Shown here: one piece after another, positions 9,244 through 19,090 of the stretch
How the letters are laid out: every line of letters begins with the position of its first letter
Position numbering within the stretch: position 1 is the first letter of the stretch
DNA from: Bradyrhizobium sp. 186
GTDB lineage: Bacteria > Pseudomonadota > Alphaproteobacteria > Rhizobiales > Xanthobacteraceae
Direction of reading: 5' to 3'
Assembly (NCBI RefSeq): GCF_023101685.1
Contig: NZ_CP082164.1
Location: forward strand, 2,418,001-2,482,000
DNA length: 64,000 nucleotides
The notes under the pieces: model-generated
Database searches by the model: none
What the model was told of the DNA's origin: nothing
Seen by the model: the letters and a program-made list of their open reading frames with translations, nothing else
Program-made: the position numbers and the translations under genes

Positions 9244-9392
9244 CTCGTCTTATCCTCTCGCAGACCTCGGCTGGAAACTGTTGATAGGGTTACGTCATCG
9301 CCTGCTCCTCATACCGCGCAGTTCCTTTGTTCGAGGCAAGGGCCGTTCCTTCGTCCCGGCCCTGCAGAACGTCGATCGCGTCGCGCGCAGGG

Positions 9393-9461
9393 GCGGTCAA
9401 GGCCGGCCGTCGCGCTTGGCTTGCGGCGGGCTCCGGCGTTGCCAGGCCGCGCCTTGACCGC
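9393..9461 (-). ncRNA. Candidate bridge RNA region of the IS110 element
   Basis: The non-coding end downstream of the transposase holds a perfect 11-base inverted repeat (gcggtcaaggc at 9393-9403, gccttgaccgc at 9451-9461) around a G+C-rich loop. IS110-family elements encode a structured bridge RNA in a non-coding end that pairs with target and donor DNA. The long 3' end and this stem make this the best place for it. Strand and limits are inferred. Confidence 0.35.
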
Positions 9462-9480
9462 GCCGAGCACGGCGCGAGGA

Positions 9481-10545
9481 TCAAGCAGGTCGGACGCCTG
9501 CATCGTCGGTCCTCGTCAGCTCGAAGGCGCGTCCTTTAGCCAGCACCGCCCAGGCGATGCGGGCAAGCTTGTTGGCGAGCGCGATCGCCAGCACGTTGTG
9601 GTGCAACCGCCTCTTGGCGGCTTCGATCCAGGATTTGAGCCCGTAACGTTCCCAGTTCTTGATCCTGACCAGCACAACCCATGCCGCCTGCACAAACAGA
9701 ACGCGCAGGTAGCGATTGCCGCGCCTCGAGATTTTGCCGAGGATCGTGCGGTCTCCCGTCGAGATCTGCTTGGGCACCAGTCCGAGCCAGGTGCCGAAGT
9801 CACGGCCTTTGGAGAATACGTCTCCAGTGCCGATCGCGGCCACCATGGCGCTCGAAATGATCGGCCCGATGCCAGGCACCGTCATCAGGCGCGAACATGC
9901 CTGATCTTGACGGGCCAGTGCTTCGATCTCGCCGGATAGGCCGTCGATGCGCTGATCCAGCCGGCGCCAGTCGCCTGCCAACTCCTCGATGACACGCAAC
10001 ATGCGTGGCGACAGGGCATCGGTGCGCGTCGCAAGGATGGTGGGCAGTTCCGTGCGCAGGAAGCCGATACCCTGGCGCACGGCGATCCCGCGTTCCAGCA
10101 TGAAGGCGCGAATCTGGTTGATGATGCCGGTGCGTTGCGACACCAGCCGCTCGCGCACCCGATGCAGCGCCTGCAGATCCAGTTGCTCCACGGTCTTGGT
10201 CGCCACGAACTTCATCGTCGGGCGCTGCACGGCTTCGGCAATCGCTTCGGCATCATTGAAGTCGTTCTTCTGTCCTTTGCTATAGGGGCGGACATATTTG
10301 GCCGGCATCAACCTGGCATCGTGACCAAGCGATGCGAGTTTGCGGCTCAGGTGATGTGCGCCGACGCAGGCTTCCATGCCGATCAGGCAAGGCGGTATAT
10401 TGGCGAGCCGCGCTTCCACTTGGCCACGCGACCACTTTTGCCGCAGCGCGATGGCGCCGCGCGCATCGTGGCCCACGACGTGGAACGAGTTCTTGCCGAT
10501 ATCGATGCCGATCACGGCCATCGCGGTATTGGGTGTCTGAGACAT
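9481..10545 (-). CDS. IS110-family transposase (DEDD recombinase)
   Basis: A 354-residue protein from the ATG at 10543-10545, which has AAGGAG upstream. The longer frame to 10605 lacks support. The N-terminal DEDD RuvC-like domain begins VIGIDIGKNSFHVVG and continues through KNDFNDAEAIAEA. The C-terminal Tnp2 domain has MTVPGIGPIISSAMVAAIG, then FGTWLGLVPKQISTGDR and KISRRGNRYLR with the catalytic Ser region. No stops or frameshifts, so it is probably functional. It catalyses RNA-guided insertion and excision of its element. Confidence 0.93.
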   Translation of the reverse strand: MSQTPNTAMAVIGIDIGKNSFHVVGHDARGAIALRQKWSRGQVEARLANIPPCLIGMEACVGAHHLSRKLASLGHDARLMPAKYVRPYSKGQKNDFNDAEAIAEAVQRPTMKFVATKTVEQLDLQALHRVRERLVSQRTGIINQIRAFMLERGIAVRQGIGFLRTELPTILATRTDALSPRMLRVIEELAGDWRRLDQRIDGLSGEIEALARQDQACSRLMTVPGIGPIISSAMVAAIGTGDVFSKGRDFGTWLGLVPKQISTGDRTILGKISRRGNRYLRVLFVQAAWVVLVRIKNWERYGLKSWIEAAKRRLHHNVLAIALANKLARIAWAVLAKGRAFELTRTDDAGVRPA

Positions 10546-10797
10546 GGCGTGCTCCTTGTCTGTGGCGCCCCTTGCCAGCTTCGCTTGCTGGCGGGGCAGG
10601 AGCACGGCCGGACCATCCCATTAACGGACATTGATTGCTGAAGACCGACCCAGGCAACGTGGTTCCGAGTACGGCTTGCGTGCGGGCGACGCCGAACTAA
10701 ATCGTGGTCATTTACGGAGAGCAAAAGTCGGTTCGAGACAGCTTCCGGGTCCTATCGCTCTTCGGAAAGGAGATGGAGAAAAGGCGAGGCCATTGCT

Positions 10798-11181
10798 ATG
10801 TCGAACGACCAGAAAAAGATCGTTTCAGCTTCGACCGCCGAGCCACTCGGGGTCGAGTTCGAGCGACTCCTTCAACCAACCCGCTATTTCCAGCACCCCC
10901 GTGACGTCGTCCGGGACGATACCCTGACCTCCGCCGAAAAGCGGGCCATCCTGTCGTCATGGGCATCCGACGCCTCTGCCGTCGAATCGATGCCTGCGCT
11001 GCGGCAGATCCGCGGTTCCGGTCACGTCGTCAAGTTTGATGAAGTGATCGACGCCTTGCAAGAACTTGACGGCAAGGCCGACGACATCGGCGGGATGGAG
11101 AAGCCGCAACGCAGGCGCCGTGGCCCGGACCGCGGCGGTAATCCCGAGGAGGGGCCGACGGGAAGCGGCTATTGGTACTGA
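10798..11181 (+). CDS. Conserved stress-island protein (127 aa)
   Basis: A soluble protein with a central motif RYFQHPRDVVRDDTLTSAEKR followed by ILSSWASDASAVES, PALRQIRG and VKFDEVIDALQELDG. A basic, Gly-rich tail ends in YWY. I know this type as a hypothetical protein next to heat-shock genes in rhizobia, without known activity. The same core recurs in the C-terminal part of the protein at 12474-13220 (YASPQDVLDDHDLSPAQKR, then RLDEVIDALFDLDE), so it is a real domain shared inside the cluster. It is the first gene of the island after IS110. Its role is unknown, perhaps as a partner of Hsp20 or FtsH. Confidence 0.8.
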   Translation: MSNDQKKIVSASTAEPLGVEFERLLQPTRYFQHPRDVVRDDTLTSAEKRAILSSWASDASAVESMPALRQIRGSGHVVKFDEVIDALQELDGKADDIGGMEKPQRRRRGPDRGGNPEEGPTGSGYWY

Positions 11182-11240
11182 GCCGTCGCGATCATCGTTT
11201 CCCCTCTTGACGGCAAAAGCAGCCCACCTAAATCGTGCTC

Positions 11241-11334
11241 GCCGATCGCCCATCCGGGGATCGGCACAGTCCAACGGGGCGGCCGCTCTTTGGGCGCCCC
11301 TTGTATCCATGTTGCTCAAATGGAGGATATGGCT
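11241..11334 (+). promoter_or_regulatory. ROSE-type RNA thermometer in the hsp20 leader
   Basis: Three hairpins in series: gccgatc/gatcggc (11241-11265), ggggcg/cgcccc (11276-11300), and a weak last one in which ttgctc (11312-11317) faces the ribosome site tggagga (11321-11327). Bradyrhizobium ROSE elements share this layout and nearly this last hairpin. The weak helix hides the ribosome site at low temperature and melts on heating. Assignment is by pattern, not by folding calculation. Confidence 0.8.
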
Positions 11335-11796
11335 ATGAGAGACTTCGATCTCACCCCCGTCTGGCGGTCGACCATCGGTTTCGATCGCCTGTTCGACCTC
11401 ATCGACGATTCGTTCCGGTTGCAGGGCCAGGACAACTATCCGCCCTACAACATCGCACGCGTCGGTGAGGACCACTATCGCATCTCGCTCGCTCTGGCCG
11501 GTTTCAAGCCGGAGGAGATCACCGTCACGGCAGAGCAGAACATGCTGACCGTGGAAGGCCGCAAGGTAGAGAACGGTGATCACGAGTACCTGTTCCAGGG
11601 CATCTCGGGACGTCCGTTCCGGCGTCAGTTCAACCTCGCCGACTATGTCGAGGTCACAGGCGCGTCGTTGGAAAACGGGCTCCTGCAGATCGAGCTGATG
11701 CGCAAGTTGCCGGAGGCCATGAAGCCGCGCCGGATTGCGATCGACGCCGGCGCTGGCAACGACCACCAGCAAATCGAGCACAGCCAGGCGGCCTGA
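11335..11796 (+). CDS. Small heat-shock protein Hsp20 (class A, IbpA-like)
   Basis: A 153-residue ATP-independent holdase that binds unfolding proteins and hands them to DnaK/ClpB. It begins MRDFDLTPVWRSTIGFDRLF, the IbpA-like start. The alpha-crystallin domain runs from YNIARVGEDHYRISLALAGF to ASLENGLLQIEL. A C-terminal motif of I-x-I type (RRIAIDAG) lets the oligomer assemble. Start 11335 is spaced correctly from TGGAGGA, whereas ATG 11329 is too close. Translation is probably controlled by the preceding ROSE element. Confidence 0.93.
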   Translation: MRDFDLTPVWRSTIGFDRLFDLIDDSFRLQGQDNYPPYNIARVGEDHYRISLALAGFKPEEITVTAEQNMLTVEGRKVENGDHEYLFQGISGRPFRRQFNLADYVEVTGASLENGLLQIELMRKLPEAMKPRRIAIDAGAGNDHQQIEHSQAA

Positions 11797-11823
11797 TCGG
11801 AGCGGCCCGGCCGCAATCCGATC
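11795..11823 (+). terminator. Strong intercistronic stem-loop after the first hsp20
   Basis: gatcgga ... tccgatc forms the outer stem and gcggcc-c-ggccgc the inner one. No U-run follows, so it is more likely an RNA-stabilising or attenuating hairpin than a full terminator. Confidence 0.5.
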
Positions 11824-11906
11824 GGTCGACTATGGGTTTCCCGTGCGCGGCCCGGCCGCGCCGGGGGCTGGCCTTTGCCAAATCTAACCAGAAAGGAGAA
11901 ATCACC

Positions 11907-12407
11907 ATGACTATCAGGGATCTCATTCCGTGGAATCGTAGCCGCGACGTTGCGGTACACCGCGGCGAAAATGCAAATCCCTTGCTGACGCTGCACCGTG
12001 AAATGAACCGCGTATTCGATGACGCCTTCCGCGGTTTCGACGTGGCGCCGTTCGGCTCCAACCGCTTGTTCGATCGCACGTTCGGGTGGCCGGACATCGA
12101 GGTCAGTGAGACCGACAAGGAGGTCAAGGTCACGGCGGAATTGCCCGGCCTTGAGGAGAAAGATGTCGGCGTCGAACTCGCGAACGGCGTTCTCGTCATC
12201 AAAGGCGAGAAAAGGGCCGAGACTGAGGACAAGGATCGGCTCTTCAGCGAGCGCTACTATGGCCGGTTCGAGCGGCGCATCCCGGTCGACGATATCGAGG
12301 CGGACAATGTCGATGCCTCGTTCAAGAGCGGAGTGCTGACCGTGACCTTGCCGAAGTCGGCCAGGGCGCAGGAGAAGGTGAAGCGTATCGCGATCAACGG
12401 CAAGTAA
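11907..12407 (+). CDS. Small heat-shock protein Hsp20 (class C, HspC-like)
   Basis: A 166-residue chaperone of a different sub-class from its neighbour. It has MTIRDLIPWNR and the DVAVHRGENANPLLTLHREMNRVFDDAF head typical of plasmid and island-borne Hsp20. The alpha-crystallin domain includes WPDIEVSETDKEVKVTAELPG and VDASFKSGVLTVTLPK, and the KRIAINGK tail gives the I-x-I motif. Start 11907 has AAAGGAG upstream. In the leader, cctttg may pair with this aaagg, a possible second heat-sensitive hairpin. Two Hsp20 classes together suggest mixed oligomers. Confidence 0.93.
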   Translation: MTIRDLIPWNRSRDVAVHRGENANPLLTLHREMNRVFDDAFRGFDVAPFGSNRLFDRTFGWPDIEVSETDKEVKVTAELPGLEEKDVGVELANGVLVIKGEKRAETEDKDRLFSERYYGRFERRIPVDDIEADNVDASFKSGVLTVTLPKSARAQEKVKRIAINGK

Positions 12408-12424
12408 GGCCAAGGTAAGGTCAA

Positions 12425-12450
12425 GGGCGGGAGCCACGCGGCTTCCGCCC
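12425..12450 (+). terminator. Hairpin after the second hsp20
   Basis: gggcgg-g-agcc (acgc) ggct-t-ccgccc followed by cgcctttc. The stem is long and G+C-rich, but the T-run is short. It may partly terminate or protect the hsp20 message before the NDUFS4-like gene. Confidence 0.5.
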
Positions 12451-12473
12451 CGCCTTTCGATCGGGAGGCGACG

Positions 12474-13220
12474 ATGCTGCAGGAGACGAAGAGCACACAT
12501 GAATGCTGGGCGGAACGGCACGATGCACCTCGCAGGGCGCTAACCCGGTCTGTATTTCCAGATGATGCGTTGGCCGTGATTTACAAGCCGGCGCGCTCGG
12601 CCATGACCTCGGGGAACGCGCGCACCCGCGATTGGAAGCTGCGCTTCGAGCCTCGTTCTCGTCCTCTGATCGAGCCGCTCATGGGATGGACAGGTTGCGA
12701 TGACACGTTATCGCAGATCGAGTTGACATTCCCGTCGGCAGCCGCAGCCGTCGCCTACGCTCGGCGCCAGGGTTTGCGTTACCTACTGCAAGGTGCGGAC
12801 GATCCCGACACACGGCCGGGTTCAAACGCGAAGGTCGCCAACACGAATTCCTCGTCGCCAGACATACGGTCGTCGGACGTGTGGCCTTGGCGACTGGAAT
12901 GGGTCGAACGGACGCTCGGGCTGAGGGGCGTTCAAAACAAGTCGGGATCAGTACTCGGTCCTGCCGCGTATTACGCGAGTCCCCAGGACGTGCTTGATGA
13001 CCACGATCTTTCGCCGGCGCAGAAGCGGGACGTTCTCCGTCGGTGGGCGCTGGATGCGTACCTGAGCGAACTGGCTCTCTTCAAGGGCGAACCGCAATCC
13101 GAGCCCTCACGTTTGGACGAGGTGATCGACGCACTGTTCGATCTGGACGAGACGCAGGCCAGCACGTCAGCGCGCCGGACGCGAGCGACGGGGCCAGATT
13201 GTGAAGACCGCGCAGCATGA
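12474..13220 (+). CDS. NDUFS4-like domain fused to a stress-island domain
   Basis: A 248-residue protein with two modules. Residues about 30-105 (AVIYKPARSAMTSGNARTRDWKLRFEP, then PLMGWTGCDDTLSQIELTFPS and AVAYARRQGL) match the conserved region of the NDUFS4 accessory subunit of respiratory complex I. Residues about 160-235 (YYASPQDVLDDHDLSPAQKRD, then LDEVIDALFDLDE) match the core of the 127-residue protein at 10798-11181. Complex I NDUFS4 is usually about 100 residues and alone. It lies 34 bases before ftsH, so both are probably co-transcribed. It could tie respiratory-complex quality control to the FtsH protease. Function is inference. Confidence 0.8.
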   Translation: MLQETKSTHECWAERHDAPRRALTRSVFPDDALAVIYKPARSAMTSGNARTRDWKLRFEPRSRPLIEPLMGWTGCDDTLSQIELTFPSAAAAVAYARRQGLRYLLQGADDPDTRPGSNAKVANTNSSSPDIRSSDVWPWRLEWVERTLGLRGVQNKSGSVLGPAAYYASPQDVLDDHDLSPAQKRDVLRRWALDAYLSELALFKGEPQSEPSRLDEVIDALFDLDETQASTSARRTRATGPDCEDRAA

Positions 13221-13254
13221 GGCAATTGTGGGCATGAGACCCGGAGGCCTGACC

Positions 13255-15102
13255 ATGACGAATCAAACCCGCTTCAATGTCGGATACGCGATTGCTGCCA
13301 TCTTTCTGGTGTTTATGATTCAGTACGCGGTCTCGGTTGCCAACCAGATCGCGCCGATCCCCTACAGCGACTTTCAACGTTTGTTGCACGAAGGCAAGAT
13401 AGCCACGGTCGGCGTATCGGACCGCTTCATTCAGGGATCCCTGAAAGAACCGCTACCCGGCGGGCAAAAGCATTTCGTCACGACCAGGGTCGATCCGCAA
13501 TTCGCAGGCGAGCTCGACAAGTATGGGGTCCGCTACACCGGCCAAATCGAGAGTACGTTCTTGCGCGACCTGTTGTCGTGGGTGATGCCCGTTCTCTTGT
13601 TCGTGGGGCTCTGGTGGTATCTCGGCAAAAGGTTTGCGGACGCGCAAGGCCTCGGCGGCGGCCTGATGTCGATCGGCAAAAGCAAGGCCAAGATTTACGT
13701 CGAAGCCGATACCGGTGTCACATTCGACGACGTCGCGGGCGTCGACGAAGCCAAGGACGAACTGCGCGAAGTCGTGGACTTCCTGAAAAGTCCGGCAGAC
13801 TACGGCCGGCTCGGCGGCCGCATGCCGAAGGGCGTGTTGCTGGTGGGGCCGCCCGGCACCGGCAAGACGCTGTTGGCCAAGGCGGTCGCCGGTGAAGCGA
13901 AGGTACCGTTCTTTTCGATCTCGGGCTCGGAATTCGTCGAAATGTTCGTCGGTGTAGGTGCGGCGCGGGTGCGCGACCTGTTCCTGCAGGCCCACCAGAA
14001 GGCGCCCGCCATCATCTTTATCGACGAACTCGACGCGCTCGGCCGGGCGCGCGGCATCGGTCCCTATGCCGGAGGCCACGACGAAAAGGAGCAAACGCTC
14101 AATCAGCTTCTGGTTGAGCTCGACGGCTTCGATTCGCGCTCCGGGCTCGTGATTCTGGCAGCCACCAACCGGCCCGAGATTCTCGATCCCGCGCTGTTGC
14201 GGGCCGGCCGGTTCGACCGCCAGGTGCTGGTGGACCGGCCCGACAAGAAGGGCCGCGTGCAGATCCTGCAGGTTCACATGAAGAAGGTGAAAGTCGCACC
14301 CGATGTCGATGCCGACAAGGTGGCTGCACTCACACCAGGTTTTACCGGCGCCGACCTCGCCAATCTCGTCAACGAAGCGGCGCTGCTGGCGACGAGGCGA
14401 GGCGCAGATGCAACGTCGCTGGCGGACTTCGGCAACGCTGTCGAACGGATCGTGGCGGGTCTGGAAAAGCGAAACAGGCTGCTCAACCCGAAGGAGCGGG
14501 AGATCGTCGCCTATCACGAGATGGGCCATGCGCTGGTGGCACTTGCGCTGCCGGGTGTCGACCCCGTTCACAAGGTGTCGATCATCCCGCGCGGCATCGG
14601 CTCGCTCGGCTATACGATTCAGCGTCCGACAGAGGACCGCTTCTTGATGACGCGCGAGGAACTGGAGAACAAGATGGCCGTGTCGCTCGGCGGTCGCGCC
14701 GCCGAGCTAATTGTATTCGGTCATCTTTCGACAGGTGCTGCAGACGACCTGCGGCGTGTCACCGATATCGCTCGCAGCATGGTTACACGCTACGGAATGT
14801 CCGACAAACTCGGCAACGTCGCCTATGATCGTGATCCGCGCACATTCCTGACCGGCCCCGATCTTCCATCGCCTCCGCATGAACGGGATTATGCCGAGAA
14901 AACGGCAGCGACCGTTGATGAAGAGGTACGGGCCATTGTGGAGAAAGCATTCCAGCGCGCCCTCGATCTCCTCAAGGAACGGCGCGCCGTTCTCGATCGC
15001 ACGGCCCAACGTCTCCTTGAAAAGGAAACGCTGGAGGAGGCAGAGCTAACTCAACTGGCCAATCATCCGGAGCCTCGATCGCCACAAGCCGCTGCCGAAT
15101 AG
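13255..15102 (+). CDS. ftsH: ATP-dependent membrane zinc metalloprotease FtsH
   Basis: 615 residues from the ATG at 13255, which has GGAGG upstream. Two membrane segments (about 8-26 and 105-123) hold a periplasmic domain. The AAA module follows with Walker [10 protein letters not shown] (near 198), Walker [12 protein letters not shown] and the [23 protein letters not shown]. The peptidase site is HEMGH (near 421; most FtsH have HEAGH), with the third zinc ligand in the downstream acidic region. It degrades misfolded membrane and regulatory proteins. The divergence from housekeeping FtsH and its place between Hsp20 genes and psiE make it an accessory copy of the kind found in mobile stress-tolerance loci. 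Confidence 0.93.
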   Translation: MTNQTRFNVGYAIAAIFLVFMIQYAVSVANQIAPIPYSDFQRLLHEGKIATVGVSDRFIQGSLKEPLPGGQKHFVTTRVDPQFAGELDKYGVRYTGQIESTFLRDLLSWVMPVLLFVGLWWYLGKRFADAQGLGGGLMSIGKSKAKIYVEADTGVTFDDVAGVDEAKDELREVVDFLKSPADYGRLGGRMPKGVLLVGPPGTGKTLLAKAVAGEAKVPFFSISGSEFVEMFVGVGAARVRDLFLQAHQKAPAIIFIDELDALGRARGIGPYAGGHDEKEQTLNQLLVELDGFDSRSGLVILAATNRPEILDPALLRAGRFDRQVLVDRPDKKGRVQILQVHMKKVKVAPDVDADKVAALTPGFTGADLANLVNEAALLATRRGADATSLADFGNAVERIVAGLEKRNRLLNPKEREIVAYHEMGHALVALALPGVDPVHKVSIIPRGIGSLGYTIQRPTEDRFLMTREELENKMAVSLGGRAAELIVFGHLSTGAADDLRRVTDIARSMVTRYGMSDKLGNVAYDRDPRTFLTGPDLPSPPHERDYAEKTAATVDEEVRAIVEKAFQRALDLLKERRAVLDRTAQRLLEKETLEEAELTQLANHPEPRSPQAAAE

Positions 15103-15173
15103 ACACGACCGTACGGCACTATCATGGTGAAAATCATGCTATGCCTAAAGCCCGCTGGCTGATGGAGCCGACG

Positions 15174-15656
15174 ATGCCTTTGAAAAAGGACTTTTCTGAT
15201 CTGCGCCTGTCGTTCGAGCCGCTGACGCTCTACCAGAAATTCGAGCAAGTCTGCGTCCTGATGCTGACCACGCTGATCGCCATCATCATTGCCCTCGCGC
15301 TGTGGAATCTGACGCTGAAAATCCTGCTCAGCATCTGGGCAACCAATTTCGATCCGACCGATTATGGTGTGTTCCAGACGGTGTTTGGCATGATCTTTAC
15401 CGTCATCATTGCACTCGAGTTCAAGCGCTCCCTGCTGGTGGTGGCGGAGCGGCGCCACAGTGTTGTGCAAGTACGCTCTGTCATCCTGATTGCGTTGCTG
15501 GCGGTGGTACGCAAATTGATCATTCTCGATCTGTCGAGCACGGATGCCTTCCATCTGCTGGCGCTCGCCGCAGCCATCCTCGCGCTGGGCGCCGTCTATT
15601 GGCTGGTGCGCGACCAAGGGCAGCCGCGCGAAATCATCGCGGCGGGAGACGGATGA
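15174..15656 (+). CDS. PsiE-like membrane protein
   Basis: A 160-residue inner-membrane protein with about four hydrophobic segments (VLMLTTLIAIIIALALWNL, VFGMIFTVIIALEF, SVILIALLAVVRKLIIL, LLALAAAILALGAVYWLV). The section ERRHSVVQVRSVILIALLAVVRKLIILD is the PsiE (phosphate-starvation-inducible E) family hallmark. Start 15174 has TGGAG at seven bases, and upstream ATGs lack a site. It follows ftsH by 71 bases, the same gene pair that occurs in transmissible stress-tolerance loci of Gram-negative bacteria. Biochemical role unknown. Confidence 0.85.
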   Translation: MPLKKDFSDLRLSFEPLTLYQKFEQVCVLMLTTLIAIIIALALWNLTLKILLSIWATNFDPTDYGVFQTVFGMIFTVIIALEFKRSLLVVAERRHSVVQVRSVILIALLAVVRKLIILDLSSTDAFHLLALAAAILALGAVYWLVRDQGQPREIIAAGDG

Positions 15657-16297
15657 GGTTGCATTGCAAGGCGGTCGCTACAAAAGCTGACAAAACGAGT
15701 TCAAATTCAAAGTTCCTAGCCCGACGCGAGGAAACAGGTTGCCAGCAAACCGACCTGCACTTCTGTTGTTGTGCCATCACGACATTTGCCGCAGTACAGC
15801 GACATGTCCGGAGTTGGGGATAGAGCAGAAGCGGCCGGCATACGGCCAAAGTGATGCGATTGACCCTAGCTGTGTAAAAACGCGAAAGATCGAAATGAGC
15901 GGGAGCGCTCTCGTTGCATTAACGATCAGTTACTCGCGCTGCGTACCGGGGGCGGACTTTCCGTTTTGGCCTGTATGCGAAGTCCAGACCGGCTCACAGG
16001 TGGTCTGGTTGTAGGGGCAGATTTGATGCGGCTCGCCCAGCGCGCGACCGCCGCGATTGGACTCTTAGCGGAGGCGCGTCGTCCTTGTAAGGTTCTGATT
16101 GGCAATCTGTTTCTATTGGGCGGCGTGCGTCGGCCAGGAAGCTGCTATCGCTGTTTCGGGGAATGGAGGCTCCTCAGGATGATTCGGGGCGGTGTCCCCT
16201 CGAACTCGGCCGCCTGATATTTGTCGGCGGCGCGGGCTTCGACGCGCTCGCGCAATACGGTGCGCCAGTGGATCCCGGCTGACCGCCAGGAAATCAG
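15657..16297. other. Intergenic stretch between psiE and groEL, no gene recognised
   Basis: Short open frames only. A minus-strand frame reading ADKYQAAEFEGTPPRIILRS lies around 16145-16250 but I cannot match it to a family. Low G+C patches suggest mixed or acquired DNA. Confidence 0.35.
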
Positions 16298-16323
16298 AAA
16301 AGGCTCGGCATCGCTGCCGAGCC
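16298..16323 (-). terminator. Rho-independent terminator of groESL
   Basis: On the minus strand ggctcggca (gcga) tgccgagcc forms a perfect nine-pair stem followed by TTTTC. It lies 30 bases after the groEL stop. Confidence 0.85.
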
Positions 16324-16352
16324 TTCTTCTTGTTGAGCTCTGAAGGTCGGAC

Positions 16353-18068
<1,716 letters not shown>

Positions 18069-18095
18069 TCAGGGGTGAGCGGTGCGAGCGGTGGA

Positions 18096-18410
18096 TCAGG
18101 CGGCCTTCTTCTTGGAAGCCACGTCGGTGAGAACGCCCATGATGTCGCTCTCCTTCATGATCAGCAGCTCCTGGCCGTCGATCTTGACCTCGGTGCCCGA
18201 CCACTTGCCGAACAGCACGCGGTCGCCGACGTGGACGTCTATCGGGATCAGCTTGCCGCTCTCGTCGCGGCCGCCCGGGCCGACAGCGATGACTTCACCC
18301 TGGGAGGGCTTTTCCTTGGCCGTGTCGGGAATGATGATGCCGCCAGCCGTCTTCTCTTCTGCGTCGATACGCTTGACCACGAGGCGGTCGTGAAGTGGAC
18401 GGAATTTCAT
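18096..18410 (-). CDS. groS: Co-chaperonin GroES (10 kDa)
   Basis: 104 residues, beginning [16 protein letters not shown] with the mobile loop [21 protein letters not shown]. An AGGAGGAG box precedes the ATG. First gene of the groESL operon, 90 bases before groL. It closes the GroEL chamber. The leader contains a CIRCE-like operator, so HrcA repression and heat induction are likely. Confidence 0.96.
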   Translation of the reverse strand: MKFRPLHDRLVVKRIDAEEKTAGGIIIPDTAKEKPSQGEVIAVGPGGRDESGKLIPIDVHVGDRVLFGKWSGTEVKIDGQELLIMKESDIMGVLTDVASKKKAA

Positions 18411-18450
18411 GCTCTCCTCCTATTTGCTAGTCGCTTTTATCTTGGATGAA

Positions 18451-18477
18451 ATAGCAGTCAAAGCTAGCGAGTGCTAC
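18451..18477 (-). promoter_or_regulatory. CIRCE operator (HrcA site), one arm degenerate
   Basis: On the minus strand gtagcactc-N9-gactgctat. The left arm matches the CIRCE consensus (TTAGCACTC) in eight of nine bases, and the right arm (GAGTGCTAA) in seven of nine. It lies 41 bases before groES. HrcA should bind here at normal temperature. Confidence 0.8.
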
Positions 18478-18729
18478 GTCGTACTGCTCAGGGCGACCTC
18501 GGTCTTGGCCCGGTATGTTCCTCGCCGTGAAGGTGCCGTAGGGCAGTGGGGGCAATTAGCCCGATATTTGGAATGGGAACACAGGTTGTATCCCAATAGG
18601 TCATTTTGACTGTCAGGAACGTTACCCCGCAGGGGTATTGATCCCCTACGAATGATCTGCGGTAGACCCAATCAAGCCTTAGGTGTCAAATGACTAAGCG
18701 TAATCCGACAAACAAGGCAAAGCACCGAG

Positions 18730-18840
18730 CCATCGCGGTATTGGGTGTCTGAGACATGGCGTGCTCCTTGTCTGTGGCGCCCCTTGCCAGCTTCGCTTGC
18801 TGGCGGGGCAGGAGCACGGACCATCCCATTAGCGGATGTC
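18730..18840 (-). mobile_element. IS110 remnant: upstream end only
   Basis: About 90 bases are identical to the transposase start and upstream end of the full element at 9171-10630 (10519-10606), then a four-base deletion and ccatcccatt. Only the first nine or so codons of the transposase remain. The rest of this second copy has been lost. Confidence 0.85.
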
Positions 18841-19090
18841 CTTCCCGCAGCGAGCGCACACGTTTACCGCCTAAGCAGTCTGAAAATGGATCAGTTCTGC
18901 TGACGCTCCTTCGCTGGCTCGACTGCGCGCCGCAACACAGCTCAGCTCAGTGTTGAATTTCTATTTTCTTGCCCCGGTGTTCCTCAAGGCATAGCCTGCT
19001 CTGCTTGCACTTAGTTCTCTGCGCCACCTAAACGGGAGGGAACGATGGCCATTTTTCACGCAAACGTCGCATTGTTTTCAGTCGCGGCAG
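18841..19090. other. Intergenic stretch between IS remnants
   Basis: No gene seen. It may be left-over flank from the deletions that removed the second IS110 copy and the left part of IS701. Confidence 0.35.

Larger units (their letters stand above)
9171..10630 (-). mobile_element. IS110-family insertion sequence, apparently complete
   Basis: It contains an intact transposase (9481-10545), about 75 bases of non-coding upstream end and about 300 bases of non-coding downstream end. Identical 12-mers cattaacggaca lie at 9171-9182 and 10619-10630 and may be the recombined target/core, as IS110 elements do not make ordinary target duplications. The exact ends are therefore uncertain. A stub of the same upstream end recurs at 18730-18840. 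Confidence 0.7.

Noticed and set aside
12425..12450. Full rho-independent terminator between hsp20 and the NDUFS4-like gene
   Set aside because: The stem is good but the T-run is short, so it is listed only as a hairpin with moderate confidence.
15657..16352. tRNA or small RNA between psiE and groEL
   Set aside because: No cloverleaf or recognised RNA motif; only the groEL terminator is clear.
18409..18609. Open frame across the groES promoter
   Set aside because: Overlaps the CIRCE element and the promoter region; not a gene.
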